Source: JACVRW01 sp963739095 (lineage in GTDB: Bacteria; Actinomycetota; Thermoleophilia; Solirubrobacterales; Thermoleophilaceae). Taken from it: a stretch of DNA of 64,000 nucleotides. The position numbers and the translations under genes were made by a program. The notes below the pieces were generated by a model, which was not told where the DNA came from, searched no databases, and worked only from the letters and a program-made list of their open reading frames with translations. The stretch covers positions 94,451-158,450 of the forward strand of contig CAVTZF010000029.1 in NCBI GenBank assembly GCA_963739095.1, written 5' to 3'. Of this stretch, positions 24,265 to 33,861 are shown piece by piece. Every line of letters begins with the position of its first letter. Positions within the stretch are counted from its first letter, which is position 1.

Positions 24265-27219
24265 GTGCCACTCACGCTCGTAACCGGACCCGCGAACGCC
24301 GCCAAGGCGGGCGAGGTGCTGGGCGGGCTGAGGGCGCGGCTGGCCGATGATCCGTCTGGCGCAAGCACTCGGCCCGGCCGAGTGCGCAGCGATCCGATCC
24401 TGCTCGTGCCGACGTTCGGGGATGTCGAGCACGCCCAGCGCGAGCTCGCCGAGCGCGGCGCCGTCTTCGGCGCGCATGTGCTGCGCTTCGGCTGGCTGTT
24501 CCAGGAGATCGCCCGCCGGGCGGGGTACGGCGAGCGCGTCGCGTCCGAGGTCCAGCGCGAGCTGATCGTCGAGGAGGCGGTCGAGGCCGCGAGCCTGGAC
24601 GTGCTCGCCGAGTCGGCGGCGCACCCCGGATTCGTGCGCGCGGCGGCCCGCTTCGTTGCCGAGCTTGCCCGCTCGATGGTCGACCCGGCGCGCTTCACGC
24701 GCGCGCTGCGCGACTGGGCGGGCGACGGTCCACGGCGGGCCTACGCCGAGGAGGTGGCGGCGGTCTACCGCGGCTACCGGGCCGGGCTCGACCGCGCCGG
24801 AGTGGTCGATGCGGACGTATTCGCCTGGCGCGCGCTCGATGCGCTGCGCGGCGACCCGGACGCCTGGGGCGGCACGCCGCTGTTCGTCTACGGCTTCGAC
24901 GACTTCACGCCGCTCGAGCTCGACGCGCTGGAGACGATCTCGGGCCGCTGCGGCGCCGACGTGAGCGTGTCGCTCCCGTTCGAGCCGGGCCGCGAGGCGT
25001 TCCGCGCCACCGCGAGCATCAGGCAGGAGCTGCTCGCCCGCGGCGCCGAGGAGCTGGCCCTCGAGCCGGTCGACGTGCACTACGCCGAGGGCTCGCGGGG
25101 CGCGCTCCACCAGCTCGAGCGGCGCCTCTTCGAGGAGCCCGGCGAGCCGGTGGATCCCGGCGCGGCGATCGTCTTCCACAGCGCCGGCGGGGAGCGCGCC
25201 GAGGTCGAGCTCGCGGCCGCGCGCATCCTCGAGCTGCTGCGCGAGGGTGTCGTGCCGGGTGACGTCGCGGTCGTCTTCCGGCGGCCGAGCTCGTACGCGT
25301 CGCTGCTCGAGCAGGTCTTCGGCGCCTACGGGATCCCGTACTCGATCGACCGCCGCGTGCCGTTCGGCCACACGGGCATCGGTCGCGGGCTGCTGGCGCT
25401 GATCCGCTGCTCGTCGCTTGGCGGCAGTGCCGACGACCTGCTCGCCTACCTCCGCACCCCGGGTCGCCTCCGTGTTCCCGGCCTGGCAGACCGACTCGAG
25501 GCCGCGGTGCGCCGCGAGGGAGCACACAGCGCCAGGCAGGCACGCGAGCTTTGGGAACGCGACAACTTCGAGCTGGGCGAGCTCGATCGGCTCGGGCGCG
25601 CACGCGACGCCGCCGCGTTCGTGGCGGAGCTCGAGCAGCGCCTCGGCAGCCTGTTCGCGGCGCCGCACGAGCGCCAGGCGGCGGTGCTGCACGGACCCGA
25701 GCTCGACGAGGCGCGCGCGCTCCGCGAGGGCCAGGCGGCGCTGACCGCGCTGCACGACGTGCTGCGGCCGGGCGCGGCGGGTGGCGGACGCGTCGACGCC
25801 GCGCGCGTCCACCGGGTGCTCGAGCAGCTCGAGCTGCACGTGGGCGAGAACCCACAGCCCGACCGCGTGCAGGTCGCGACACCGGAGGCGATCCGGGCGC
25901 GCCGCTTCGAGGCGGTGTTCGTGTGCGGCCTCCAGGAGGGTGAGTTCCCGCGCGGCGCTGCGCCCGAGCCGTTCCTGTCCGACGAGGACCGGCGCGCGAT
26001 CGCGAGCGCGACCGGCCTCGTGCTGCCCGTGCGCGAGGACGCCCTCGACCGCGAGCGCTACCTCTTCTACGTCTGCGCGTCGCGCGCCGAGCGGCTGCTC
26101 GTGCTCTCCTCGCGCTCGAGCGACGAGGAGGGCAACCCGCAGGCCGAGTCATTCTTCGTCGAGGACGCGCGCGAGCAGCTCGCGGAGCCGCAGACGCGCA
26201 CGCGCTCGCTCTCCGACGTGACCTGGACGCCCGAGGCCGCGCCGACCGCGGCCGAGTGGGACCGGGCGCTCGCGGCCGCCGGCCCGCGCCGCGAGGAGCG
26301 CGTCGCCGGGCCGCTCACGTGCGCGTCGCTCCTCGAGGAGCTCGGCCGGCGCAAAGCGGTGTCCGCAGGCGCGCTCGAGCGCTTCGCCGACTGCCCGGTC
26401 AAGTGGCTCGTCGAGGATCTGCTGCGCCCGGATGCGCTCGAGCCCGACCCCGAGGCGATGGTCCGGGGCGACTACGCCCACACCGTGCTCCAGCACACCT
26501 ACCTGCGGATCCGCGAGGAGACCGGCGAGCGGCGCGTCACGCCCGCCAACCTCACGCGCGCCGAGCGCATCCTGCTCGAGGAGCTGCGCGAGCGCCGCTC
26601 GTCATTCACCATCTCGCCCAAGGAGACGCGCGTAAAGGCCGCGGCGCGGCGGCTCGAGTTCGACCTGCTTCGCCACCTGCGCGCCGAGGCCCGCTCGGAC
26701 AGCCGCTTCCAGCCTGAGCACATGGAGCTGCGCTTCGGCTACGGCGAGGGCCACGAGCCGGTCGAGATCGCCGCCGGGCTGCGCGTGCGGGGACGCATGG
26801 ACCGCGTCGACACCTACGACGGCCTGGCGCTCGTGATCGACTACAAGAGCGGCAAGCGCGTCGACCGTTACAAGGTCGCGAGCTGGGAGAAGGAGAACCG
26901 CTTCCAGGCAGCGCTCTACATGCTGGTGGTGGAGCGGCTGCTCGAGCTGCGCGCCGCCGGCGGCGTGTACGTGGCGCTCGGGAGCGACGACCCGCGCCCG
27001 CGCGGGATGGTGGCCGCCGAGGTGGACGCGCTCGGCTCGGGCTGGGTGTCCGGCGACCGGCTCGAGCCGGACGAGTTCCGCGAGACGCTCGGCTGGGCAC
27101 TCGGGCGCATCCGCGCGACCGACGCCGAGATGCGTGCGGGGCGGCTGTGCCCGGCGCCCGAGCGCTGTGACTGGCAGGGCGGCTGCAAGTACCCCTCGAT
27201 CTGCAGGAGCGAGGGATGA
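24265..27219 (+). CDS. addB: AddB-like helicase-nuclease subunit (Fe-S PD-(D/E)XK nuclease)
   Basis: 984 residues from GTG. The N terminus has a degenerate P-loop (TGPANAAKAGEV, no GKT), as in inactive AddB helicase domains. Superfamily 1-like folds follow, with IRARRFEAVFVCGLQEGEFP near residue 545. The C-terminal nuclease has GRMDRVD and VIDYKSGK. A Cys set typical of the AddB iron-sulfur pin is visible: ALERFADCPVKWL and the terminal CPAPERCDWQGGCKYPSIC. With AddA it resects double-strand breaks. Residues 30-44 (PSGASTRPGRVRSDP) come from the 45-base palindromic element placed just after the P-loop. ATGA overlap with addA. Confidence 0.85.
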   Translation: MPLTLVTGPANAAKAGEVLGGLRARLADDPSGASTRPGRVRSDPILLVPTFGDVEHAQRELAERGAVFGAHVLRFGWLFQEIARRAGYGERVASEVQRELIVEEAVEAASLDVLAESAAHPGFVRAAARFVAELARSMVDPARFTRALRDWAGDGPRRAYAEEVAAVYRGYRAGLDRAGVVDADVFAWRALDALRGDPDAWGGTPLFVYGFDDFTPLELDALETISGRCGADVSVSLPFEPGREAFRATASIRQELLARGAEELALEPVDVHYAEGSRGALHQLERRLFEEPGEPVDPGAAIVFHSAGGERAEVELAAARILELLREGVVPGDVAVVFRRPSSYASLLEQVFGAYGIPYSIDRRVPFGHTGIGRGLLALIRCSSLGGSADDLLAYLRTPGRLRVPGLADRLEAAVRREGAHSARQARELWERDNFELGELDRLGRARDAAAFVAELEQRLGSLFAAPHERQAAVLHGPELDEARALREGQAALTALHDVLRPGAAGGGRVDAARVHRVLEQLELHVGENPQPDRVQVATPEAIRARRFEAVFVCGLQEGEFPRGAAPEPFLSDEDRRAIASATGLVLPVREDALDRERYLFYVCASRAERLLVLSSRSSDEEGNPQAESFFVEDAREQLAEPQTRTRSLSDVTWTPEAAPTAAEWDRALAAAGPRREERVAGPLTCASLLEELGRRKAVSAGALERFADCPVKWLVEDLLRPDALEPDPEAMVRGDYAHTVLQHTYLRIREETGERRVTPANLTRAERILLEELRERRSSFTISPKETRVKAAARRLEFDLLRHLRAEARSDSRFQPEHMELRFGYGEGHEPVEIAAGLRVRGRMDRVDTYDGLALVIDYKSGKRVDRYKVASWEKENRFQAALYMLVVERLLELRAAGGVYVALGSDDPRPRGMVAAEVDALGSGWVSGDRLEPDEFRETLGWALGRIRATDAEMRAGRLCPAPERCDWQGGCKYPSICRSEG
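24352..24396. repeat. 45-bp palindromic coding element, copy 3
   Basis: Perfect arms GCACTCGGC and GCCGAGTGC. It lies in phase 0 within addB, encoding PSGASTRPGRVRSDP, only 171 bases after the end of copy 2. Confidence 0.85.
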
Positions 27220-30200
27220 CCGCCCTCACGCCCGAGCAGACGCGCGCGGTCGAACGCCGCGACGCCTCGCTGCTCGTCCGCGCCGGGGCCGGCACTGGCA
27301 AGACGACGGTGCTGGTGGAGCGCTTCGTGCGCGCCGTGGTCGAGGACGGCGCCGCGGTCGAGGCGATGCTCGCGATCACGTTCACCGAGAAGGCCGCCGC
27401 GGAGATGAAGACGCGCGTGCGCCGCCGCTTCCTCGAGCTCGGCCGCCGCGCCGACGCGCGCGCCGCCGAGGGAGCCTGGATCTCGACCATCCACGGGCTG
27501 TGCGCGCGGATCCTGCGCGCGCACGCGCTCAGCGCCGGCATAGATCCGGATTTCCGCGTGCTCGATCAGGTCGAGGCCGACCGGCTGGCGCTCGAGGCGT
27601 TCGACGCAGCCCTCGAGGAGTTCATGGCGGACGGCGCCGACCCGGAGCGGATCGAGATGGTGGCGGCGCACACCCCCGACCGCCTGCGCGACATGGTGCG
27701 CACCGCCCACTCGCACCTGCGCAGCCGCGGGCAGCGCCGGCCTGCGCTCGAGCCCACGGTGGCGCCGCTGCCGGCCGGCGAGGCCGAGCGGCTCGAGACG
27801 GCGGCGCGCGCCGCACTGGAGGAGCTCGGCCGTGGCGCGGCGTCGGCCACGGTGACGGCCGGGATCGAGAGCCTCGAGGCCGCGCTCGACCTGCTGGGCG
27901 ACGACCGCATCCCGGACGGCGCCGAGCTCAAGCGCATCGAGCTCAAGGGGCGCTCGAAGGCGCTCTCGACGCAGGCCTGCGAGGAGTACAAGTCCTCCTA
28001 CGGCGAGTACCGCTCGTTCGTCCTCGCCCGCCAGGAGCAGCGCGATCACACGATGCTGAGCGGACTGCTGGAGCTCTTCGGCGAGCGCTACGAGCGTGCC
28101 AAGCGAGAGCGCTCCGGGCTCGACTTCGAGGATCTCGAGCTGGTCGCTCGCGACCTGCTTGCCGGCGACAGAGGCCTGCGCGAGGCCTACGCGGAGCGCT
28201 TCGCTCACGTGCTCGTCGACGAGTTCCAGGACACGAACCCGCTCCAGAACGAGCTGCTCGAGCTGCTCGCGCGCGACAACCTGTTCCGCGTAGGCGACGA
28301 GAACCAGTCGATCTACCGCTTCCGCAACGCCGACGTCGGCGTCTTCCGCAGCCACTGGGACGACGCGGTCGAGGCGGGCCGCGCCGAGAGCATCACCGTC
28401 AACTTCCGCGCGCGCGGCGAGATCCTCGACGCGATCGACCTCGCCTTCGGACGCACCTGGGGGCTGCGCTTCGAGCCGCTGCGCGAGGCGCCGGACGCAC
28501 GCGCGGCCACGCCGCGGACAGATCCCTGCGTCGAGCTGATGGTCGTCGACAGGCCGCGCAAGCGCTGGGACGAGGCCCCCGGCCTTGGCGACGCGCCCTT
28601 CGGCTCGACGCTCGCCAGCGCGCCGCCCTGGCGAGCCGCGGAGGCGCGCCTGCTCGCCAAGCGGGTCGACGAGCTGACCCGCGGTGGTCCCTACGACTTC
28701 GGCGACCTCGTGATGCTGTTCCGGGCCACGACCGCGATGGGCTTCTTCGAGCGCGCGCTCGAGGAGCGCGGCATCCCCGTGCACGTGGTCGGCGGGCGCG
28801 GCTACTTCGCCCAGCAGCAGGTGTCCGACCTCCGCCACTGGCTGTCCGCGCTCGCCAACCCGCTCGACGGGCTGGCGGTCTACTCGCTGCTCGCGTCGCC
28901 GCTCGCGGGCCTCTCGCTCGACGCGGTCGCGCTCATTGGCCTGCACGCGCGCCGCTCACGCCGCGACCCCTGGTGGGCCGTGAGCGAGCCGGCCGACGAG
29001 CTGGTCGCCGTGCTGCCGGACGAGGACCGGCGACGGCTCGCGGCGTTCGTGGAGCGCTTCGAAGCCGAGCGGCGCGTGGCCGGCCAGGTGGCGCTCGAGA
29101 CGCTCATCGACCGCGCCGTGACCGGCAGCGGCTACGACCGCCATCTGCTCGCGTTGCCGGGCGGAATCAGGCGCATGGCGAACGTGCGCAAGCTGATGCG
29201 GATGGCGCGCGAGTTCGAGGCCGACGAGGGGCGCGACCTGCGCGGCTTCGTCGACGCCCTGGCCGAGCTGGACGCGCTCGAGGCGCGCGAGGGCGAGGCT
29301 CCGCTCGAGGCCGAGGCTCTCGACGCCGTGCGCATGATGACCATCCACCGCGCCAAGGGGCTCGAGTTCCCGGTGGTGTGCGTGTGCGACCTCGGCAAGG
29401 ACGGCCGCGACGACGAGGGCTCGCTGCGCATCTCGGAGGACGGCACGGTCGGGCTGCGGCTCGCGGGCCTCGGCGGCGCGGTCGACAGCGAGCGGCTCGA
29501 GAGCCTGAAGGCGCAGGGCAAGGTCGACGCCGAGGAGGAGGAGCGGCGCATCTTCTACGTGGCCGCCACGCGCGCCCAGGAGCACCTGATCCTGAGCGGC
29601 GCCACCGATCTCGAGCGCCGTAACGAGCCGGCCGACCTGAGCGAGCCGATGCGCTGGGTCTGGCGCGGCTTCTGTGCCGGGCTGCCGGCGGAGGGTGCCA
29701 CGGGCATCCACGAGGACGAGCTCGAGGGCCGGCCCCTGCAGGTGCGCTGGACCCGGCTCACCCCGGCGACGCTCGACGAGCTGCTGCCCCCCGCGGACCG
29801 GACCCCCGTGGCTGCGGCGAGCGAGGTCGAGCCGCGTTACGAGCAGCCGGCGCTCGAGCTCGGCCTGCCGCCGGCGCCGCGCGCGCTGCCCGTGAGCCGG
29901 TTGAGCTACAGCGGGCTCGAGGCCTACCGGCGCTGCGGCTACCGCTTCTACCTGCAGCGCTCGCTCGGGCTGGCGCCCGTGGAGTCGCCGCTGCCGCCGG
30001 ACGAGGCCGTGGCCGAGAGCGGCATGACCGCCCTCCTGCGCGGCTCGATCGTCCACGGGCTGATCGAGCGGCTCGACTTCCGGCGCCCGCTCGTACCGCC
30101 CGACGAGGAGATCGCCGCCGACGCCCAGCGCTGGGGGGTCGAGCCGCTTCCCGCCGACGTGGTGGACCTTCGCGCGATGGTCGAGCGGGTGGCGGGCTCG

Positions 30201-30695
30201 CGGCTGCGGGAGCGCATCGCCGCCGCACGCCGGGTGCGCAGCGAGCTGCCCTTCACGTTCACGCTCACCCCACCCGGGGCGGGTGGGCGCAGCCTGCTGA
30301 TGAACGGGGTCGTCGACGTCTACGCCGTCGAGGACGCCGGCACGCTCGTGGTCGACTGGAAGAGCGACGTCCTCGACGGCCGCGAGCCGGCCGACGTCGT
30401 GGCGGAGGGATACGCGACGCAGCGGATCGTCTACGCGCTGGCGGCGCTGCGGGCGGGTGCGGAGCGCGTCGAGGTGGTGCACTGCTTCCTCGAGCGCCCG
30501 GACGAGCCCGCCGTGGCGGTCTACGCGGCAGCCGACGCCGAGCGCCTCGAGCGCGAGCTCCTCGAGCTGGCGCGCGGGGTGGTCGAGGGCAGCTTCGTCC
30601 CGTCGGACGAGCCGCACGCCGGGCTGTGCGCGGACTGCCCGGGCCGGGCCGCGCTCTGCGTCCACCCGCCGGAGCTCACACTTCGGGCACCCTAA
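27216..30695 (+). CDS. addA: AddA-like UvrD-family helicase-nuclease
   Basis: 1159 residues. Superfamily 1A helicase motifs are in order: LTPEQTRAVERRD (Q motif), RAGAGTGKTTVLVERF (Walker A), TFTEKAAAEMKTRV, LVDEFQDTNPLQ (Walker B), GDENQSIYRFRNAD, and VRMMTIHRAKGLEFPVV (motif V), FYVAATRAQEHL (motif VI). The C-terminal nuclease has VDVYAVEDAGTLVVDWKSD. The last 25 residues have CADCPGRAALC, an extra Cys cluster. It unwinds and degrades broken DNA ends to feed RecA. Overlaps addB by ATGA; one transcription unit. Confidence 0.92.
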   Translation: MTALTPEQTRAVERRDASLLVRAGAGTGKTTVLVERFVRAVVEDGAAVEAMLAITFTEKAAAEMKTRVRRRFLELGRRADARAAEGAWISTIHGLCARILRAHALSAGIDPDFRVLDQVEADRLALEAFDAALEEFMADGADPERIEMVAAHTPDRLRDMVRTAHSHLRSRGQRRPALEPTVAPLPAGEAERLETAARAALEELGRGAASATVTAGIESLEAALDLLGDDRIPDGAELKRIELKGRSKALSTQACEEYKSSYGEYRSFVLARQEQRDHTMLSGLLELFGERYERAKRERSGLDFEDLELVARDLLAGDRGLREAYAERFAHVLVDEFQDTNPLQNELLELLARDNLFRVGDENQSIYRFRNADVGVFRSHWDDAVEAGRAESITVNFRARGEILDAIDLAFGRTWGLRFEPLREAPDARAATPRTDPCVELMVVDRPRKRWDEAPGLGDAPFGSTLASAPPWRAAEARLLAKRVDELTRGGPYDFGDLVMLFRATTAMGFFERALEERGIPVHVVGGRGYFAQQQVSDLRHWLSALANPLDGLAVYSLLASPLAGLSLDAVALIGLHARRSRRDPWWAVSEPADELVAVLPDEDRRRLAAFVERFEAERRVAGQVALETLIDRAVTGSGYDRHLLALPGGIRRMANVRKLMRMAREFEADEGRDLRGFVDALAELDALEAREGEAPLEAEALDAVRMMTIHRAKGLEFPVVCVCDLGKDGRDDEGSLRISEDGTVGLRLAGLGGAVDSERLESLKAQGKVDAEEEERRIFYVAATRAQEHLILSGATDLERRNEPADLSEPMRWVWRGFCAGLPAEGATGIHEDELEGRPLQVRWTRLTPATLDELLPPADRTPVAAASEVEPRYEQPALELGLPPAPRALPVSRLSYSGLEAYRRCGYRFYLQRSLGLAPVESPLPPDEAVAESGMTALLRGSIVHGLIERLDFRRPLVPPDEEIAADAQRWGVEPLPADVVDLRAMVERVAGSRLRERIAAARRVRSELPFTFTLTPPGAGGRSLLMNGVVDVYAVEDAGTLVVDWKSDVLDGREPADVVAEGYATQRIVYALAALRAGAERVEVVHCFLERPDEPAVAVYAAADAERLERELLELARGVVEGSFVPSDEPHAGLCADCPGRAALCVHPPELTLRAP

Positions 30696-30748
30696 GGACG
30701 GTACGCTCACCGCGAAGAGGGCCAGCAGACGTGAATCTGGGTACAAGG

Positions 30749-32690
30749 ATGGCCCGGCGCGACCGGGCGGGCTTCGTCGGGCGGGCCGGCGAGCTCGAGG
30801 CGATCTCCGAGCTCTTCGTCGACGACCCACCGGCGAGCGTGGTGCTCGTTCACGGCCCCGGCGGCATCGGCAAGAGCGCGTTGCTGCGCCAGGTCGCCGA
30901 CCGTGGCCGGGAGGCCGGCTGGTCGCCCGTCCTCGTCGAGGGCCGCGAGCTGCCGCCCGTCCCGGACGCGATCGAGGAGGCGCTGGCCGAGGCGCACGAG
31001 CACGAGCGCCCGCTGATCCTGATCGACACCTATGAGCGCATGACCGCGCTCGGCGGCCACCTGCGGCGCGCGCTGCTGCCCGCCCTGCCCGAGCACACGA
31101 TCGTCGTCGTGGCCGGCCGCCAGGCGCCGGAGAGCGGCTGGTTCGAGGGCGGCTGGGAGACGATCACGCGCGAGATCGAGCTCGGTCCCCTGTCGCTCGC
31201 CGAGTCCGAGGAGCTGCTGGGCGCGCACGGGCTTAGCGGCGCCCGCCGGGACGAGCTGGCCCACTGGGCGGGCGGCTCGCCGCTCGCGCTGACGCTCTCG
31301 GTCGCCGCCGTACAGGACGGCGGCTGGAGTCCGGAGGCGGGCGAGACCGGCGAGATGGTGAGGACGCTCGTGCGCCGGCTCGCCGAGGCCGAGATCGAGG
31401 GCCGCTACAGCGACGTGCTCGGCGTCGCATGCATCGCGCGCGTGACCACGCTCGAGCTGCTGCGTGACGTGCTCCCGGAGACCGACCCGGCAGAGGCCAT
31501 GCGCTGGCTCGAGTCACGCAGCTTCGCCGAGGCGCTCGGCGGCGGGCTGACGCTCCACGACCTCGTACGCAGGGCGCTGCGCGCGGACCTGATGCAACGC
31601 GAGTCCGAGCGCGAGCGCGAGCTGCGCCGGCGCATCGCCGACAGCCTGCACTCGCGCGCCGTGCGTGGCCAGCCGATGCTGACGGTCGACCTCGCCGAGC
31701 TCGTCCAGACCCCGCAGATCCGCGCGTTCTACGGCTGGGAGGGGAGCGTCCGCAACCGCGTCGACGGCGCGCGCCACGGCGACGCGGAGCAGGTGGCGCT
31801 GCTGCTCGGCAGCCAGGGCTACGCCGAGTGGTGGGACCTGACGCGGCCGTTCTTCGAGGAGGCGCCCGAGACCGTCGCGATCGCCCGCGACGCCGGCGAC
31901 GCGCTCTGCGGCTTCGCGATCTCCGTGACCCCGGCGAACGCGCCGCCCGCCGCCGAGCACGACGTGCTCCTCGGGCCCTGGCTCGGCCCACGCGCGCGAG
32001 CACACACCGGACCGCAACGCGATCCTCTGGCGCGACGCCATCGACTTCACGCGCGACACCGACTCGCAGATCCAGGCGATGATCAACATGGCCGGCGTCC
32101 TTCGCTCGGGGCTCGACAACCCCCGGCACGCCTACCTGCCGATCGATCCCGAGCTCGAGGAGCTGAAGGGCTTCCTGCGGGCGATCCAGGCGCGCCACCT
32201 GTCGGAGCTCGACATCGAGGGCTACGGCCACAAGCGCGTCGAGTGCTGGCTCGTCGACTACGGCCCGGGCGGCCTGCTCGGCGCCCAGCGCGACACGGTC
32301 TACCTCGAGCTCGGGATGGCGCCGCCGGGCGCGGCCGAGCCGCCCCCGGCACCGGCGCCCGCGCCGCGCGCGCCGGCCGACGCCGAGGTCGTCCGCGACG
32401 CGCTCCGCAACCTTCGCCTCCCGCACGCGCTCGCCCAGTCGCCGCTCGCCAGCGGGGAGGGCGTCGAGGAGCGCGCAGCGGCCGTGCGCGCGCTGCTCGA
32501 GGACGCCGCCGGCCGCGCCTTCGGCGACACCGAGTCGGAGCGCCTGATGCGGCGCGTCCTCGAACGCGGATACCTCGATCCGGCTGCCAGTCACGAGCAG
32601 GCCGCGGAGGAGCTCAATCTCAGTCGCGCTGCGTATTTCCGCCGTCTCAAGCTCGCCTCGGAGCGGCTTGCAGAGGTGCTCGGGTCGTAG
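30749..32690 (+). pseudogene. Frameshifted NTPase protein: STAND-like ATPase, GNAT-like middle, C-terminal HTH
   Basis: The first part begins at ATG 30749 with GFVGRAGELEAISELF and a P-loop VLVHGPGGIGKSALLR, then LILIDTYERMT, LPEHTIVVVAGR and a GGSPLALTLSVAA block, as in NB-ARC/LuxR-type STAND ATPases. A GNAT-like acetyltransferase region follows (ETVAIARDAGDALCGFAISV). At about 31985 the frame is lost. Removing one G restores WLAHAREHTPDRNAILWRD and continues in the next frame to 32690, ending with a helix-turn-helix (AAEELNLSRAAYFRRLKLAS). Repaired length is about 646 residues. Either a recent pseudogene or a sequence error. Confidence 0.75.
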
Positions 32691-32775
32691 ATCCGCCTTC
32701 GCGCTGTCTTTCCGTCAGGACCGCGTCTTACTCTCTGACTCGTCAGCCATGCAATCCGGAGGAGAGCAAAGGCAC

Positions 32776-33231
32776 ATGCCTCTCTGCTTCATCGAACCAC
32801 AGGAAGCGATCAGGGTCGTCGCCGAGAGCGTCGGGCGGGAAGCCCGCCGGCAGCTGCTGGGCGAGGTCGTGCGCGCCTGGGTCGACGAGATCCCGGATGA
32901 CGAGTTGCAGGTGCACTACGCCAAGGCCGTCGAGGAGCTCGACGACGACGACCTGTCGATCCTCGCCGCATGGCACGCCTCGCTCGAGGTCGGCCAGCCG
33001 ATCGCCAACAAGGAGTTCCTGCTCGGCGCGTTCGCGCGCCTCGGCGAGCATCGGCGCGAAGCCCTGCGGATCGCCGCCGGTTTCAAGGGCGACGACGCCT
33101 TCGAGGCGGGCGTCAGCGAGGAGCAGGCGCTCGGGACCGTGCTGCCGTGGCTGTCCAACGAGCGCCTGATTGAGCTCGCCGCGGAGGCGGTCGAGCTCTA
33201 CTGTTGGGACCGATTGGGCAGCGACAATTAG
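32776..33231 (+). CDS. Unknown small acidic helical protein
   Basis: 151 residues from ATG 32776, after GGAGGAGAGCAAAGG; an in-frame ATG at 32749 is possible. Acidic and helical (EAIRVVAESVGREARRQLLG, DDELQVHYAKAVEELDDDDL), with no signal, membrane segment or metal motif. The stop codon lies inside the left terminal repeat of the element at 33218, so its last residues (LGSDN) are repeat-encoded. I do not recognise the family. Confidence 0.6.
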   Translation: MPLCFIEPQEAIRVVAESVGREARRQLLGEVVRAWVDEIPDDELQVHYAKAVEELDDDDLSILAAWHASLEVGQPIANKEFLLGAFARLGEHRREALRIAAGFKGDDAFEAGVSEEQALGTVLPWLSNERLIELAAEAVELYCWDRLGSDN

Positions 33232-33851
33232 CGGCCCGCATAGCGGCGCCAGGCGGCGTCCTCGGTCGCTCGCGTGCCTGCGCACGCGTCGCTCCCTGCG
33301 TCCTTGCCTGGCTTGCTCTGCGGACCGCTAATTGTCGCTGCGGGCTCCGGGTTCTTGCGCCGCTCCTCGTCGGGCTCGCTCTTTCGGGCTGCTCCGAGAA
33401 GGACCTCTCCAGCGGCGAGCCGACCGCCACCTCCGCGCGAGTCCCCGCCGGCGCCGTCGGCGCCGAGCTCACGAAGCACACCGACGGCGACACCTTCTAT
33501 CTGTCCGGCATCGGCAAGGTGCGGCTCATCGGGATCGACACGCCGGAGGTCTACGGGGAGCAGGAGTGCTTCGGGCGCGAGGCGTCGGGCTTCGTCGAGC
33601 GGACGGTGCCGCTGGGCGCGCCGGTGCGCTACCGGCTCGGCGTGGAGGAGCGCGACCGCTATGGCCGGGCGCTCGCCTACGTCTGGCTCGACGACGGCCG
33701 GTTCCTGAACCGGTTGCTCGTGGCGCGCGGATTCGCCCAGCCGCTGACCGTGCCGCCGAACGTCGAGTACGAGGACATCTTCGTGCGAGCGGCGCGGCGC
33801 GCGCGTGAGGCCGGGCGCGGCTTGTGGGGCCGTCCCGGCTGCGCCGGGTAG
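33204..33851 (+). CDS. Thermonuclease (SNase)-fold lipoprotein with repeat-derived N terminus
   Basis: Staphylococcal-nuclease core from about residue 85: KHTDGDTFYL, VRLIGIDTPEV with the catalytic Arg, ERDRYGRALAYVWLDDGRFL and NRLLVARGFAQPL. Before it is a lipobox-like LVGLALSGCSEKD, so the mature protein is probably lipid-anchored and outside the membrane. The only in-frame start found upstream is TTG 33204, which makes the first 45 residues run through the 124-base inverted-repeat element and overlap the preceding gene by 28 bases. The true start is therefore doubtful; the element may have displaced it. Confidence 0.75.
   Translation: MGPIGQRQLAARIAAPGGVLGRSRACARVAPCVLAWLALRTANCRCGLRVLAPLLVGLALSGCSEKDLSSGEPTATSARVPAGAVGAELTKHTDGDTFYLSGIGKVRLIGIDTPEVYGEQECFGREASGFVERTVPLGAPVRYRLGVEERDRYGRALAYVWLDDGRFLNRLLVARGFAQPLTVPPNVEYEDIFVRAARRAREAGRGLWGRPGCAG
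33218..33341. repeat. 124-bp element with 23-bp terminal inverted repeats (MITE-like)
   Basis: The left arm 33218-33240 and right arm 33319-33341 are reverse complements with one mismatch in 23 bases and contain GCGACAATTAGCGG / CCGCTAATTGTCGC. There is no transposase inside. The left arm holds the stop codon of the upstream gene and the whole element lies at the 5' end of the thermonuclease gene, so it looks like a small mobile insertion. No clear target-site duplication was found. Confidence 0.7.
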
Positions 33852-33861
33852 CCTGCGCGTC

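Noticed and set aside
24265..30695. AddA and AddB as part of a defence island
   Set aside because: They are core double-strand-break repair genes, and no restriction, toxin or phage-defence gene is next to them.
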